A stretch of DNA of 64,000 nucleotides from Purshia tridentata (taxonomy: Eukaryota; Streptophyta; Magnoliopsida; Rosales; Rosaceae). Position numbers and translations under genes: made by a program. The notes under the pieces were generated by a model, which worked only from the letters and a program-made list of their open reading frames with translations, made no database searches and was not told the origin of the DNA. This document shows, piece after piece, positions 1-12,700 of the stretch. Numbering within the stretch: the first letter of the stretch is position 1; the number at the start of each line of letters is the position of its first letter. Location: positions 62,001 to 126,000 of the forward strand of contig QANT01007097.1 of the NCBI GenBank assembly GCA_003254885.1. The letters run 5' to 3'.

Positions 1-47
1 AATCTTCTTCAGATGACAAGACACTTCAGGAAGGATCTTCATTTTAG
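1..47 (+). CDS. possible C-terminal end of an upstream gene (weak)
   Basis: The third forward frame reads SSSDDKTLQEGSSF and then stops at 45-47. A Ser/Asp-rich tail followed by AT-rich, UTR-like sequence would suit the last codons of a + strand gene lying to the left. The segment is too short for any homology call and could be chance. No function is proposed. Confidence 0.2.
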   Translation, partial: SSSDDKTLQEGSSF

Positions 48-1566
48 AAATAGGAAGTGTATCATTGTACATAGACGTCTTTCAATCTAGGATGTCAGAG
101 CGGATTGTGTTTGTAGAATCTGTAAACTGTTACCCTTTTTTAAAGTTGAAGTGAAATATGGACAAAAGGCAAAGTTTTTTTTTTGGGGTTACCAAGTTTA
201 AATATCAAACATACTACACCTGACCTCTTGTGATAGAAAACATATGCTTTCATGGATTGGGCACTTTTCCTTTTGATTATAGGAATGAAATATGGGCAAC
301 ATGTAGAGTTCAAATATCCCAGAAACATGAGCTTAAGGAGCCCAAGTCATGAATAGGTAGGGCTCCAATCCCTGCATTCCCTCTTGGTTAATTTATCACA
401 TAAGATAAGGCGGTGGGGCTGGAAAGATAGGCTTACAACAGTAGATGCATGGCGCGGTCTCCTGCCCACTTTCGTCTGTTCATCAATGGCTCCATATCTG
501 GTCCCCCCTCAAACCCTTGTCCTGTCCTCTCATGTTTTTCAGAATTCATCATTTCCACATTCTTTCTTTGGTTTCTTCCTATTGCTTCACATGCTGTGGA
601 TGCTAAAAGTTGTAATGGCTTGCCTCAAAATAAGAGTAAACTCTTTTTATGGTTATCTTTGTCTGACTTGTGCCTATAATGGAATCGAATTTGTTTTACT
701 TTGATTAATCTATGATTAGTTGTACAGGGTAGGGACAAATTGTCAATTATCTGTCTGAAAAGCCTCATTAATATGCTAATCATGCAAAAATGAAAACGTT
801 GAAGAATCCAAGATTCTTTTTCTAGAAGAAGTAGCTCTTACAGTTGCGACTTGTGGGTTATAACTTATGAGTGCTATTTTGCTCATCATAATGGTGATGA
901 GCAAAATATTTTTTATAACTAAGTCATTCCTTTTTTGTGGCACCAGTCTCATTTTTCTGAAAAGAAATTTTATATTTATCTCATCAATATCAGTTGATAA
1001 TAAAAAAAAGAACTTATTCATTCCATTTTCTCTCTCTTCTTTAATGTTTACTTCTAAGCATTAATCCTTTTCTGATTTAGATTAATGAATTTTTTTTTGG
1101 CCGGTGAGATTAATGATAAACATCAATGTTTCAATCAACAAACATTTAGAAGCTACATTAATATGATATTCTCGGATAGAACTGGTCAAGAGTTCAAAAG
1201 TTGGTCTTGCTCTAAAATCTAAAAAGAATGGTTTAGTCGTTTGCTTTTTACATGGAAGTGCTTTATGCTTTATGCTACACAAACAGACTTTAAAGCAGAC
1301 ATACATTGTTGGAAGCTAAAAAGTGCTTTCATGGTGTAGAAAAACAGAGCAGCAAGAAGACAAGGGAAGCAGATGGTTCACGTTGTAAGACTAGGAGAAA
1401 CCCAAAGCTTATAGTAACATTCATTAATCATACTCTGGAATGAGAACAGCTTAGCTACAAATAGAGAGCAATCACAACTACCAACCAAACTCATAAAGCC
1501 ATTAACGGCTATAAAGCTAGTCTGTTGGAATGCCCAAGAATAAAAGAGAGGCCTAACTAACAATAT

Positions 1567-1673
1567 CAATAAATGACTAATTACAGTAAATAATTCCAAT
1601 AAAGAGTAAAGGAGTTTTGGGTAGCGGGGTGAGAGAACAATAAATGACTAATTACAGTAAATAATTCCAATAA
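1567..1673. repeat. 36-bp direct repeat, two copies
   Basis: Bases 1567-1602 recur exactly at 1638-1673, a period of 71 bp. The repeat is AT-rich and non-coding, and it looks like a recent local duplication. Confidence 0.8.
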
Positions 1674-2531
1674 CACTGCTCAAAAAAAGCTCAGGAACAC
1701 ACACACAGCATCAGCTCCTAAGGCAAGACCAAAATGTGAAAACTATTGAATAAGAATATGGATATTTATAGCTTCTAGTAACTGAGGTGTTCAATTCCAA
1801 AGACACTGAGGTTTAACAAATACTGCCAATAAGCAGTTCAACAGGGTTCTATTTAGCGCTGCTGTTTGGCAAAAAAAAAGATAACTGCATCCTAAAACCC
1901 CTACTCTATACCCAAATTCATGCAATTATTCAATTTGAGGTTAAGTGTCCAAACCAGATTAGTGTTTTGATCAAAAGTGAATACTATAACCATGCAAGTG
2001 TTGCACATAACAATGCATTCAATCCCAAGTTCCCAACTACTGTTTGCACAAATAAATTATTAAGTCTCTAGCATCAACGAAAAGACTTACACAAGAAAAC
2101 TGGAATTCTGCCAGATTCAAAATGACATATTTTGTTTATTTGAATGTGAGTTTTAGGGTTTAGACTTTGGATTCGATTGATTGGGCTGAATTTCATATCT
2201 CAACTCCCTTGGTTTTGGGATTGTGAATGACTATTAAGAGTATTAAGTTTAGGCAAGTAATTTTTGTACCAATTAAATGAACATTCTTTACTCTCAAATT
2301 CTATCATTTCATTTTGAGATTCGTTTTGAAACATTGTAAAAAAAAAAAAAAACGAAAAAAAAACTATTAAATCAGCCAANAAAAAGGAAAAAAAAACTAT
2401 TAAATCAGCCAATTACCAGAAAAGTTGCATTTTCTAAAGGGACATTTCTTCCGTAACTTCCGTTTAAGAAAATATGGTCACTTTTAACTGTATAACATTT
2501 TCTTCTTTATACTCCAAGTAACAAAACAGTC

Positions 2532-2611
2532 GCGACTTCTGCTAGCATTCCTTCCGCGAGTTTCATAGCTACAGTCGCTTTAGGCGACATCTGCTAACAT
2601 TCCTCCGCGAA
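2532..2611. repeat. imperfect GC-rich repeat in the carrier promoter
   Basis: Two near-identical segments beginning GCGAC and ending CCGCGA lie at 2532-2560 and 2584-2611, about 80-160 bp upstream of the carrier ATG (2694). They stand out in an AT-rich region. They could be repeated transcription-factor sites or a chance local duplication. No factor is assigned. Confidence 0.45.
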
Positions 2612-2693
2612 CGCGATTGCGTTAAGCTAAAAGTACCCTCCCACTTTAAAAAAGTCCATAAACCCTAACCGGGAGCTAGAGTGAGCTACTTCA

Positions 2694-5600
2694 ATGGCGA
2701 TACAGAGCTCTGCTTCGGGCGAAAGACATGCTTTAGGGAACACAACCCAGAAACAGTTTTTTGGTAAGCCTTCAAATTCGATATATTTAACTTCGATTAT
2801 TTGGAATAATCAGAACATCTTTTGGCTAAATGTAACCACTGGACTTTTAAATACAAGTTTAGCTATGCATGATTGAATTTGAAGCCGATGACACACAAGG
2901 TTTTTTTATATTTTGTTTTTATTAAATAAGTAAATTAATGCACCCAGCAGTCGAAAGGAAGGGAAATATTTTGTTTATTCGCCAGAAGATATTTTTGGGG
3001 AAGAAAATAAATCGGGGTTTTGGAAATTTTGGGGGATGTATATGCCATGTGTATTGAAAATTTGTTTACTTATGGGTTTTTACTGTTTTGCGCAGTAGAA
3101 TTGTAAAATGTGTAAATAGATTGATGGGAATCAAGTATTTATCTTTAAATCTGTTAATGTAGTTTGGAGGGAATTTTTGTGGGGAGGTATTGCCGGGGCT
3201 TTTGGAGAAGGAATGCTGCATCCGATTGACACCGTAAAGACACGTATTCAAAGCCAAGCCATTCTTAGTGCAAGTCAGGTATGATCATAAAGTATAGATG
3301 TTACAGATGTTTCATCTATGGCTAATGGGTAAAGATGCATTATTTGTTATGTAATCACATAGATTATAAATATAACTTGATATAAATTATATGGAAGAAA
3401 GTAAATTTGTGGGTATTGGATCTGGTATTTCTTTTTTATTGCTAAAGTCTTTCCACTAGCTTAGCTTGCAAATGCCATCTTATTACTAATTTAGTTCATA
3501 CCTGCAGAACCAAAAGGGCATACTGCAGATGGTACGAGCAGTCTGGGTTTCTGATGGATTAAGGGGTATTTCATTTTCTTTTCCAAGCAGTTTTTTAGTT
3601 AGTTCTATTGTGTTGCATGAAACATGTTTACACTACCTTTTTCCACATTTTTAAAAATTGTTTTTTTCTAATCACAAAATTATAAGTAACAAGGCAGATA
3701 CTCATATGTTTTGGACTTTGAACCGAGGAAATTATTATCTTGGTGTGTTTGTGCGTTATCATAGCATGTGATTCTTTTTAACTAATAATGCTGTAGGCTT
3801 TTATAGAGGTATAGCTCCTGGTATCACTGGTTCTCTTGCAACTGGAGCAACATATTTTGGTGTTATAGAATCAACCAAAAAGTGGATTGAAGAATCACAT
3901 CCAAGCCTTGAGGGACATTGGGCACATTTCATTGCTGGAGCTGTTGGTAAGCTGTTCTGCAGCTCTTAAATTTGTTATCTCATTCATAATGCTGTCATTC
4001 AAGTATGGACGCCCTTTTAGGCTTTCAGTTTTAGTATTAGCAACTTAAATTATTGTGGACTCTTCAGCGATCAAGTGCCTCAGGGGACTCAAAATGCCTT
4101 TCCCCCTTTTTCTTATGTATTTCAGGTGATACACTCGGCTCTTTTGTATACGTTCCATGTGAGGTGATGAAGCAACGCATGCAGGTTCAAGGCACAAGGA
4201 CTTCTTGGAGTTCCGTTATCATGAAAGATAATGTCTCTATGAAGCCTAGTAAACAAATGTATGGTTACTATACAGGGATGTTCCAGGCTGGCTGCTCAAT
4301 ATGGAAGGAGCAGGGGCCAAAAGGATTATATGCAGGGTATATCTCAAAATCAACCTTTCTAATATTTAAAGTTGTGATCTTTTTCATATGATGTTCCTCC
4401 TCTTCCTCCCTTCTCTCCATTATGATGGGGATAAAACAAGTAAGGGTATTCAGGACTGTTGGCCTCTTAGGTCAACTGGTGTGTGTCACTAGAATAGGTT
4501 AGTTTGATTTGATTGTAATCTGTGTTTGGAATTTATGATGTTAACAGGACTTCGATGGCATCTCGTTTAACCTCAATGCAATATTTTATTTTTATCATTA
4601 AATAAAATCTGTGTTTCCTATACATATAAATAAAGATAAGAATAGGTTATTTTGAGGTTGTAATTCATGCAATCCGGTTTCACCATGATTCCTATAGTTC
4701 ACTGTAAACACTGGTGGATGTTTCCTGCCCATGACCCATCCATGCATGCACCCATAAACAACACTGAGACAAAGACACATCAGGCATATTGGAATTATGA
4801 CCATAACTTTCTTGCTTAGCTGTGGATTTATTTTTATTCATTTGGCAGATACTGGTCCACGCTCGCAAGGGATGTGCCTTTTGCTGGTCTAATGGTGCGT
4901 TGAATTGTGATACTTTGATTGATCCCACTTATTTCTTTGGCCTTTGCATCAATTGCTTCGTCCTGTTCATGTTTCTGTCAGTTTGATCAAGTCTCAAAAC
5001 ACTGGCAAATTGGATTAAAACTTCTAATAGCTGAAAATTCATTCAAATAGGATTGTAACTTCTTAACAATGCATTCCCCTAACTAATTTATTGTTTTATT
5101 TTGTCCAATACATACTGGCTTTTGATCATTGACGAATCATAGGCAGTTAGACTTTTGGTCGCCAATTGATGTTTCGTCTGCACTATGCAGGTTATGTTCT
5201 ATGAAGCCTTGAAAGATTTGACAGAGTATGGGAAGCAAAAATACATACGCAATCCGAATTTTCATATTAATAGCTCTATGGAGGGACTCATACTAGGAGG
5301 ATTGGCTGGTGGTATGTACTTTTTCTTATACTTTGTCCTACTTGGTGTAGGTTTAAGTCTTCTATAATTGGATTCAGCATGAAGGCTGATTTATACTTGC
5401 ATAAAATTGTACAGGCATTAGTTCATATATTACCACTCCCTTGGATGTGATCAAAACAAGATTGCAAGTGCAGGGATCAACCTTGAGGTATCAGTTTCTT
5501 TTTATTGCTATTATTAATTTTCCAATGACTTGTCTATCTTTTTGTTACAATTTATTTTTAATGTTGTGAACTTTAGGTACATCGGCTGGTTGGATGCAAT

Positions 5601-5811
5601 GCGCAGCATATGGATGACTGAAGGTGCACAGGGAATGTTTAGAGGTAGCATCCCCAGGATCACATGGTATGTTCCAGCTTCAGCTCTTACGTTTATGGCT
5701 GTGGAATTTCTCAGAGACCATTTTAATGAAGGATTGAGCGGTGATAACATGCAAGAAGTTTCTAGCTTGTCAGTAGAGAAAAAGGGATCACCTTTACAAG
5801 GGCCGGCATAA
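2694..5811 (+). CDS. mitochondrial substrate carrier family protein
   Basis: Predicted inner-membrane solute carrier (SLC25/MCF) of 359 aa. Exons: 2694-2763, 3163-3278, 3508-3565, 3797-3946, 4126-4336, 4849-4894, 5191-5311, 5415-5487, 5577-5811; all phases agree. The three family repeats each carry the signature P-x-[D/E]-x-x-K/R: PIDTVKTR near residue 44, PCEVMKQR near 142 and PLDVIKTR near 266. The central part (ATGATYFGVIESTKKW, IWKEQGPKGLYAGYW) closely matches what I recall of Arabidopsis At1g74240. The transported substrate is unknown; S-adenosylmethionine-type and other carriers share this architecture. The start is the first ATG in a long open exon, and the 23-residue leader before the first helix is normal. 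At1g74250, a JJJ1 gene, follows At1g74240 in Arabidopsis, just as here. Confidence 0.93.
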
Positions 5812-6386
5812 GAAACTCATACTGCAATTTGTTCTCCACCCCATCTGATTTGTTGCACAGATTGGGACATTTTGGGATGTATCAAATTTACAGATTTTCG
5901 ATGAGACATTGTATAATATTTTTATGCGTATAGAATTACTTTCTTTTCATTAAAAAGAAAAAATTTCTTATTTTTCAAGTTGGTTGTGATGTACTCTCTT
6001 GTGGACTTTTTAGCAATGGTTTTCCTATCCGCTAGTGAAAGCGGTTCATCACTATTTTAAAGCCCAAAATTGATTACTGATCCGATCCATTCTTTTATGG
6101 TTTTAAACCAACTATAAACGTTACCGTAGTAAAGGAAATTCTAGAAAAATAGTAAAATACAAAAACAAAAGGAAATTGGAATACAAACATTACCGTAGTA
6201 GAAGTAAGTAGTCCGTAGGGATTTCTAGTACAATACGAAATTGCATACGTGCGGAGACAACTCCACAAAGACATAAATACCCCTGTTTACTTAAAAAGTT
6301 AAAAGCCTTTACCTTAAATATAAGTTATAACTATATAAGTAAGTCTCATCTTGGAACAACAATTGGGTACGACACAAAGAACAAAC
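5812..6386. other. carrier 3' flank and JJJ1 promoter
   Basis: Spacer between two genes in the same direction. The left part is presumably the carrier 3' UTR. The right part is the JJJ1 promoter, with a TATA-like sequence at 6331-6339. A repeated TTACCGTAGTA motif occurs near 6122 and 6191. Nothing else is recognised. Confidence 0.6.
6331..6339 (+). promoter_or_regulatory. TATA-like box upstream of JJJ1
   Basis: CTATATAAG lies about 50 bp upstream of the JJJ1 ATG (6387). This distance allows a short 5' UTR. Sequence match only, with no transcript evidence. Confidence 0.35.
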
Positions 6387-8780
6387 ATGGCCTCATCGGA
6401 GAGGCGGTGCCACTACGAGGTCTTGGGTGTCGAACGCGACTGCTCCGCCGATGAGATCCGCGCAGCTTACAAGAAGCTGGCTCTCCAGCGCCACCCGGAC
6501 AAGCTCGTCCAATCCGGCTTGTCCCAAGCCGAAGCCACGGCTCAGTTCCAAGAGCTGGCCCACGCCTACGAGGTCCTCTCCGACCCCAAAGAGCGAGCCT
6601 GGTACGACTCACACCGCAACCAAATACTCTTTGCCGATCCCAAATCAGCTAACTCAGTCCCCGACTCAGTCATCCCCAACCTCTTCTCCTTCTTCTCCAC
6701 CACTGTATATAGCGGGTTCTCCGACACGGGTCGGGGCTTCTACAAGGTCTATTCGGATCTTTTCAACAAAATTTACGCCAACGAGCTCAGTTACGTTAAG
6801 AAATTAGGGTTAGGGCTGGATACTGTACGTGAAGCTCCGGCTATGGGGAATTTGGAGAGTCCGTATGTTCAGGTCACCGCGTTTTATAACTACTGGTTTG
6901 GGTTTTGTACGGTTATGGAGTTCTTCTGGGTGGACGAGTATGATGCAATGGCGGGTCACGACCGGAGGTCGAGGAGGTGGATGGAGGAGCAGAACAAGAA
7001 GGCAAGGAAGAAGGCGAAGAGAGAGTACAACGACACGGTGCGGGGTTTGGCGACGTTTGTGAAGAAGAGGGACAAGAGGGTGATGGATATGATGGTGAAG
7101 ATGGAGAAGGAGAGGGAGAGGAAGAGGGAGGAGGAGAAAGAGAGGAAGAGGAAGCTGGAGAAGGAGAAATTGGAGAGAGCTATGGCGTATGAGGAGCCTG
7201 AGTGGGCGAAAGTGGCTGAGGAGGAAGAGGAAGGAAATGGGGTTGAGGAAATAGAGGAGGAGGAGGAGGGTGGTAGGAGAAAGGAATTATATTGTGTGGT
7301 GTGTGGGAAGAAGTTTAAGAGTGAGAAGCAGTGGAAGAATCACGAGCAGTCGAAGAAGCACCGTGATAAGGTTGTGGAGTTTAGGGAGTCGATTGGGGAT
7401 GAAGAGCTTGATGAAGAGGTTTTGGAGGAGGGAGAGGGTGAAGAAATGGGTGAGGTGGATGATGGGGTTGATGAATTAGGTGAGAAGTTTAGAGAGGGGT
7501 TGGAGGTTGGGGAGGAGGATGGGGTTGGAGTGAGTGGTAGGGAGGATGAGTTTTATGATGTTGGTGATGAAATTGAGCGGGAAAAGGTTGATGAGGCAGT
7601 TGGGCTTGATGATGATGTCGGTGAGAGTGAGGATGAGGATGAAATGGGTGTACTTGAAGAAATTCTGGCCGGGCGAAAGAGTGGGAAAAATGCAGCTTTT
7701 AGGGTTGAGGTTGAGGATTCCTTGGTGACCGATATTCCTGTGGAGAATGTTCGCGATGAGGTAATGGAATATGATAACCGGAAGATCACAAGAAGAGCGA
7801 AGAAAGATAGGAGTAAGAAGAATGGTGGAGAAGCTAGAAAGGTTGGCAGAACTGAAATTAACAATGGTCATAGTGAGGAAATGAATGAACTTGATAATAC
7901 AGATATAAAGGAATCCAAATCTCATTCTATTGCTGAAGATGATAGTAATGAAAAAGAGGATGATCAGTTAGCAAGAAAGAAAAAGAACTCAAAGAAAACT
8001 GTTGAAAAGAAAGGGAATGTGAAGAAAGAGGCAGACAGCAAATCAAAGAATTCATCCAAAGGGAAGAAAGCTAAGGTAATCTTGTTGCTTACTAAATTAG
8101 CTTTTCCATCACCAATCCTCATTTGTCACCCAACTTATGATATGCTGACCATAATTTGTAGATGTAATCTACTGGCTTATTGAGTTTGTCAACTTACATT
8201 GAATGCCTAATTCCTTAATGCTTAGGTGGTAAGGATAAGATTCTACTACCCTTGGTTGAAAACTGGATGTGTAATGTCGTCAAAGAATCTTCAAAGACTA
8301 TTAATGCTGACATGGAACTTGAAAAGCTTCTTATTTGATTGATGGATGCTTCTTCTTGTTTAAGTTTTACTTGCTTAGGACTACACTTTTTTGTTCTGAA
8401 TCCATTATATAGAGATATTTCTTCGCTTCACGTTTCAGGTGCTTGATTTAGCCAAAATTAAGGTCTCACTGTATACTTTGATTTTCATACATAATGGCTT
8501 GTGGTTACTTGTTATTCATTGCTGCTCATTCTTGTTTTGTTCCATTTATTAATAATTGATATATCATTCTCAAATCAGGCAACATTAAAGAATTCTATCA
8601 ATGTATGCGAAGCATGCGGAGAGGAATTTGAATCAAGGTAATTAATTATATTCCTGACTGTCAATTATAGTTTGCTGCTATAGATATTAATTAGTTGGAT
8701 TTGGATGGTTTTATCATAACAGGAATAGGTTACATAAGCATTTGGGTGACACAGGACATGCTTCATTGAAGCATCGATGA
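6387..8780 (+). CDS. JJJ1: DnaJ protein JJJ1 homologue (J domain plus two C2H2 zinc fingers)
   Basis: Cytosolic type III Hsp40. The yeast homologue stimulates Hsp70 to recycle shuttling factors off late pre-60S ribosomal subunits. Large exon 1, 6387-8075 (563 codons): J domain at the N terminus with the HPD triad at residues 36-38; a zuotin-like region ([19 protein letters not shown]); a very basic coiled coil; a U1-type C2H2 finger at about 303-325 (CVVCGKKF...H...H); then a long acidic tail. Later exons 8579-8637 and 8723-8780 give a second C2H2 finger (CEACGEEF...HKHLGDTGH) and the stop. A 24-base microexon at 8439-8462 (VLDLAKIK) fits in phase and may be included: 601 aa without it, 609 with it. 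ATG 6387 is chosen because the upstream extension to 6351 has only a TTG. The family order J-ZnF-acidic-ZnF is complete. Confidence 0.93.
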
Positions 8781-9766
8781 GGGAGCAGTTGCTGAATACT
8801 GGCCTGATGTGATTCATTAACCATGGAAGAGTGTTGTAGACATTGATTGGCGGCAATTCTTTATTGTGAGCATTTTTTCATCTTGATAGGTTGCAGAAAT
8901 AGACAGAGGTCTCTGCAGGAAGCATCCATTATTTTTTATGATCTGAACGGATGGTACAGATACAAGGATTCTCTTTTATCTGAAGCAGTCTGCTGGTTTG
9001 GTTCATAGTATTTGTGAATTCACCAACCTCTGCACCAAAAAGGTATGAAGATTGTGACATGACAAAACATCATCATTGTACTTGTATTTTGATAAAATTT
9101 TGGAACAATTTATTTATAATCTTTATAAATGGCATTATTTCAAGTATGATTGATTTGTCTTGGGAACATGTTGTGGTCTTTTGCTGGATGTTTTTGAAAT
9201 GTTTAATCCTTTCAAGTTGATGATTATGGTGCAAGCGTTCAAAACACAATTAAGGGATAATTAAAACGTAGCTGCGGAAGTTTTAGAAACCAACTGCATC
9301 CAAAACCTTATCTAATATCTAGTGTTGAAAGGAGAGATTATTGTTGTATGCCCCTGAACTCTGTCATGGGTATCATCACCGTAGGAACTCTGTCAGGTCA
9401 TCTAATTTCTCTCTCTAATTCTGTATTCAGTTGTAATAGAGATTGCCTAGGTAGAGAATTTTGAGAAATAATACAAAAAAGAAACGAAAAAGCATCAGAA
9501 CGATTATCAATGACAACCATTTGGCTTTATAGGAGTGCAGGGAGACTTGGAATTTCTTATACATCTGTCCAAGTCACTAAGGAGAAAAAAATGCCTGGAA
9601 GGCATAGAGAAACCAATATGATACATTTGAAGGTACTAACTACTGTATCAAATATTAAATACTAGAACATCTCAACAAGATAGCAATCTTGCCCCTCAGG
9701 AGTGCATCAATTACTGTTTTTAGTATAAGCAATAACGTTAAATTTACAGAGGATGAATAGTTTCCA
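8781..9766. other. convergent 3' ends of JJJ1 and HDA5
   Basis: Spacer between the ends of the + strand JJJ1 gene and the - strand HDA5 gene, mostly 3' UTR and non-coding. From about 9094 onward it has a diverged second copy at 22055-22430, where it still leads into a broken HDA5 end. About 270 bases here (roughly 9490-9765) are missing from that copy. Confidence 0.65.
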
Positions 9767-12700
9767 TCACAATGGTTTAGTAGAAGCCTCTTGTATGTAA
9801 GCCATTGCCTTCTCCTGCGAAAGCTGCTTTCCTTCCACCAGGCCTTTCACTATTGTGTCGACATAATTTTTGGCCGGAACACACAAGGCAAGCTCTCGAG
9901 ATTTGAACCCCTCCACTTCCGATTGTGTACAACTGCATCATACAGAATTTCAAAAATAAATCAGCAACAAGTCAACATAGGAATATTTATGAAGATGAAA
10001 AAAAAAAAGCTTTGATGCATACGTCATAGTCAATATAGGAATATTATGCTCCTTGCCCAAGTAGACAACATTACGGTACCATCCCTTCTGAAACAAAATC
10101 AAGCACAATCCACACAGTAAGAAGTGTGACAAATAGGAATATGCTTGTGCAATTCTAAAATAAGGAGGCATAACAAATTCAACATACCTCCATGTGAACC
10201 TGCATAGTATGAGGCTCTTCACCTGTGACTGCGTTCAAAGCAGTCAAGTCAAATAAAGGAGAGCTCATGACATAACTTGCGTGATTTTCCTGAACCAACA
10301 CATCGTTGAACTGCTCGAGGCTGTGCGAAAAACCGAGTTCAGCACACAACTCCACCGGATTTAAGCAAGTAGAAAATCCAATTTTCAAAGTGCCATGTTT
10401 CAAAAGAAAATGATTTCTATATAAAGCAAAAGACAAAAGAAATAACATACGTAATCCTATACAGGCACATGTGCGTCTTATCCTGGATACTGCTTTCAGG
10501 ATTAACGAACGCAACCCCTCCAGGACCCCATGACCGTGTAAATTCACGACCAAAGAATAAGCGGTGAGGGAAAGTCTTCCACATTATTTCCTTTGGTGGA
10601 GTCTTATCCACTGAACCAATACATGGCTTCTGCAAACCTTGCACCTGAAAATAATCTTGAAGATGTCACCCAAAAGGGGGGTGGGGGGTAGAAGGTGTAT
10701 ACAAGAATGAAAAGAAAGACAGCTTTATAGTATGTTTCAAAACATCAGGGGCAGCACAGAGACTAAAGAAAATGGGCAAGACATCAGAATTCATAAGTGA
10801 GCACATTGTACCATTTGCTATTTCCTCAAAGACTGCCACAATCTTTTATTAAAAACCAAATACTGAAATTGAAAAACAAAGTACAAGAAGTAGGGGCTAT
10901 GTAAAGTGGCTTGATCTAGGCACTCGACTAAGTACCAACTCAGTCTTTCAGTAGATGGAACTTGATTATCGGTACAGATATTATAAGCTTATATAAAGAA
11001 ACTAAACTGCTGTCAGAAAGTATTGAAGCTTAAGCTTATAAAATGCTTAGAATCTGTTTCCTCTTTAATGTCAATATTAACGTCTGGTTACTGTAGTTTG
11101 AGGCTGTGTCTTGTGTGGACTTCTGGTCCACTCTCATTATCTGTTTCCATTAAATAAATTAAATAAATAATGTCATTACTAGAGAAAAGTTTTTCGAATT
11201 GTGGATTACCTGCCCGCCTTCAATATAGCAAAGTAATCTTTTTAACCACAAATTTGATCCAAAAGTGGCATACCAGACGTCAACCTTTGAAAGCTCTGAC
11301 CTCCAGGTGTTAGAATTGCTTGCCGCAAGATCTGGATTCAGTTTACAGCTCATCATATGAATTAAACAAACATTGAAAGCATTTTCCAAATTTCAGTTAT
11401 AAATTTACCCTGAATATTTTCATCAACTTTCAACTTCGAAAGGGGCTCTATAACATTCTGAAGAACCTCCTCAAAATGTTCAGATACTTTTGGACCTTCA
11501 TTGTCCTCCGCTTCAGAATCAGAGCTTGAGGTCAGAATATACTAGAATTGCAAAACAACTATCTCAGAACCGTTTGTGGGGAACAAAAGATATAGCTATC
11601 AAGTACAAGAGAAGAGATAGAGAGAATCATGCATTCAAAATATGAAGGTTACATTAAAACAAAAGTGGTTGAAAAATAATCAAATCTTTGCATTTCCAGG
11701 TTTGACATCCTAACCTTAGGTATGATCAACAACAAAGAATATGTATGACTGGAAGAGAAGAGGAAACGTACCGGAACTAGAGGCGCTTTTTGATTGGTTA
11801 ATTTCTCTGGTAATCCATCTGAAAGTGATGGCCAGAAAGCACTCAATTTCTGCCGAACCTGAAAAGAAGATTGCATATGCATTAGAGAAACAAGGAATTT
11901 TTGAAGCATATATTAATAGAAGAAATGGATGACCCAACAGAAAGGATATCAACCCAAACCGAAAAACTACCAAATGTTATTTACCGCTTCTATGACACGC
12001 CAAGTAGACTCGAATGGGTATTCCTCTGAAGACCCAAGCATAGGATTGTCCTCTAGCAGAGCTTCAACACAGGCAAGCGTTGAGTTTGCAATAGACTTGA
12101 GATTGTATCCCCCTTCCAAAGCCAACACTATCTTACCATTGGCAAAATTCATCAACTGAAAGACAATAAAAGTAATGAACACAACAGCATTTAAAATTTC
12201 CTTAAAAAACACTTCAAAACAATAATGAAAGGAAATTTATTGAACTATTGAAACAAGCCCAACTGTAATAGGCAGCTAGGGAGGAGCGGGAAAAAAACCT
12301 AAGTTAAGGTATCACAAGTAACAAACCTAAACTATGCCAAACTTTATGCAAGAATCAAGGCCAAATTAATGGTAAACTAACAGGAAAAAGAAAGAAAATT
12401 ATTTGCAGTACAACCTTCTTCAGCATTACTGAGTATCCATATGGTGTGACACGACAACCCCCCAGAGGATCACCAACAGCTGTCTCAAGCAATTTCATTG
12501 AAAATATTATGATACTTGAAAAGTTATCAAAGACAACTACCACTAGCAATCACCAAGGCGCCAAACAATAGAGTATAAAACTCATTCTCTAGCGTGAAGA
12601 AAAGAAAGAAGATTATCTTAATGTTTGGTAATGTGATTACTCATTTTCATGGAACTCAAGAGATATGCATAAAACAGTATAGCTCAAGTTAACCCACCAA

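Larger units (their letters stand above)
48..2693. other. intergenic region left of the carrier gene
   Basis: No supported gene. Open frames here, including the stretch at 384-704, show no recognisable protein sequence. The region holds a 36-bp direct repeat (1567-1602 and 1638-1673) and a poly-A-rich stretch with an unresolved base at 2380, flanked by two copies of the same roughly 20-bp sequence. Near the right end, just before the carrier ATG, is an imperfect GC-rich repeat (2532-2611). The last 150 bases are presumably promoter and 5' UTR of the carrier gene. Confidence 0.6.

Noticed and set aside
384-704. Open frame of about 100 codons in the left intergenic region
   Set aside because: Starts without an ATG in good context, has no recognisable domain or splice pattern, and composition is like the flanks.
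6351-6386. Upstream extension of the JJJ1 protein by 12 residues
   Set aside because: It would start at TTG, and the real ATG at 6387 begins the conserved N terminus directly before the J domain.
7476-7925. 149-codon antisense frame over the JJJ1 acidic tail
   Set aside because: Mirror image of GA-rich, Glu/Asp codons on the other strand; no independent evidence for a gene.
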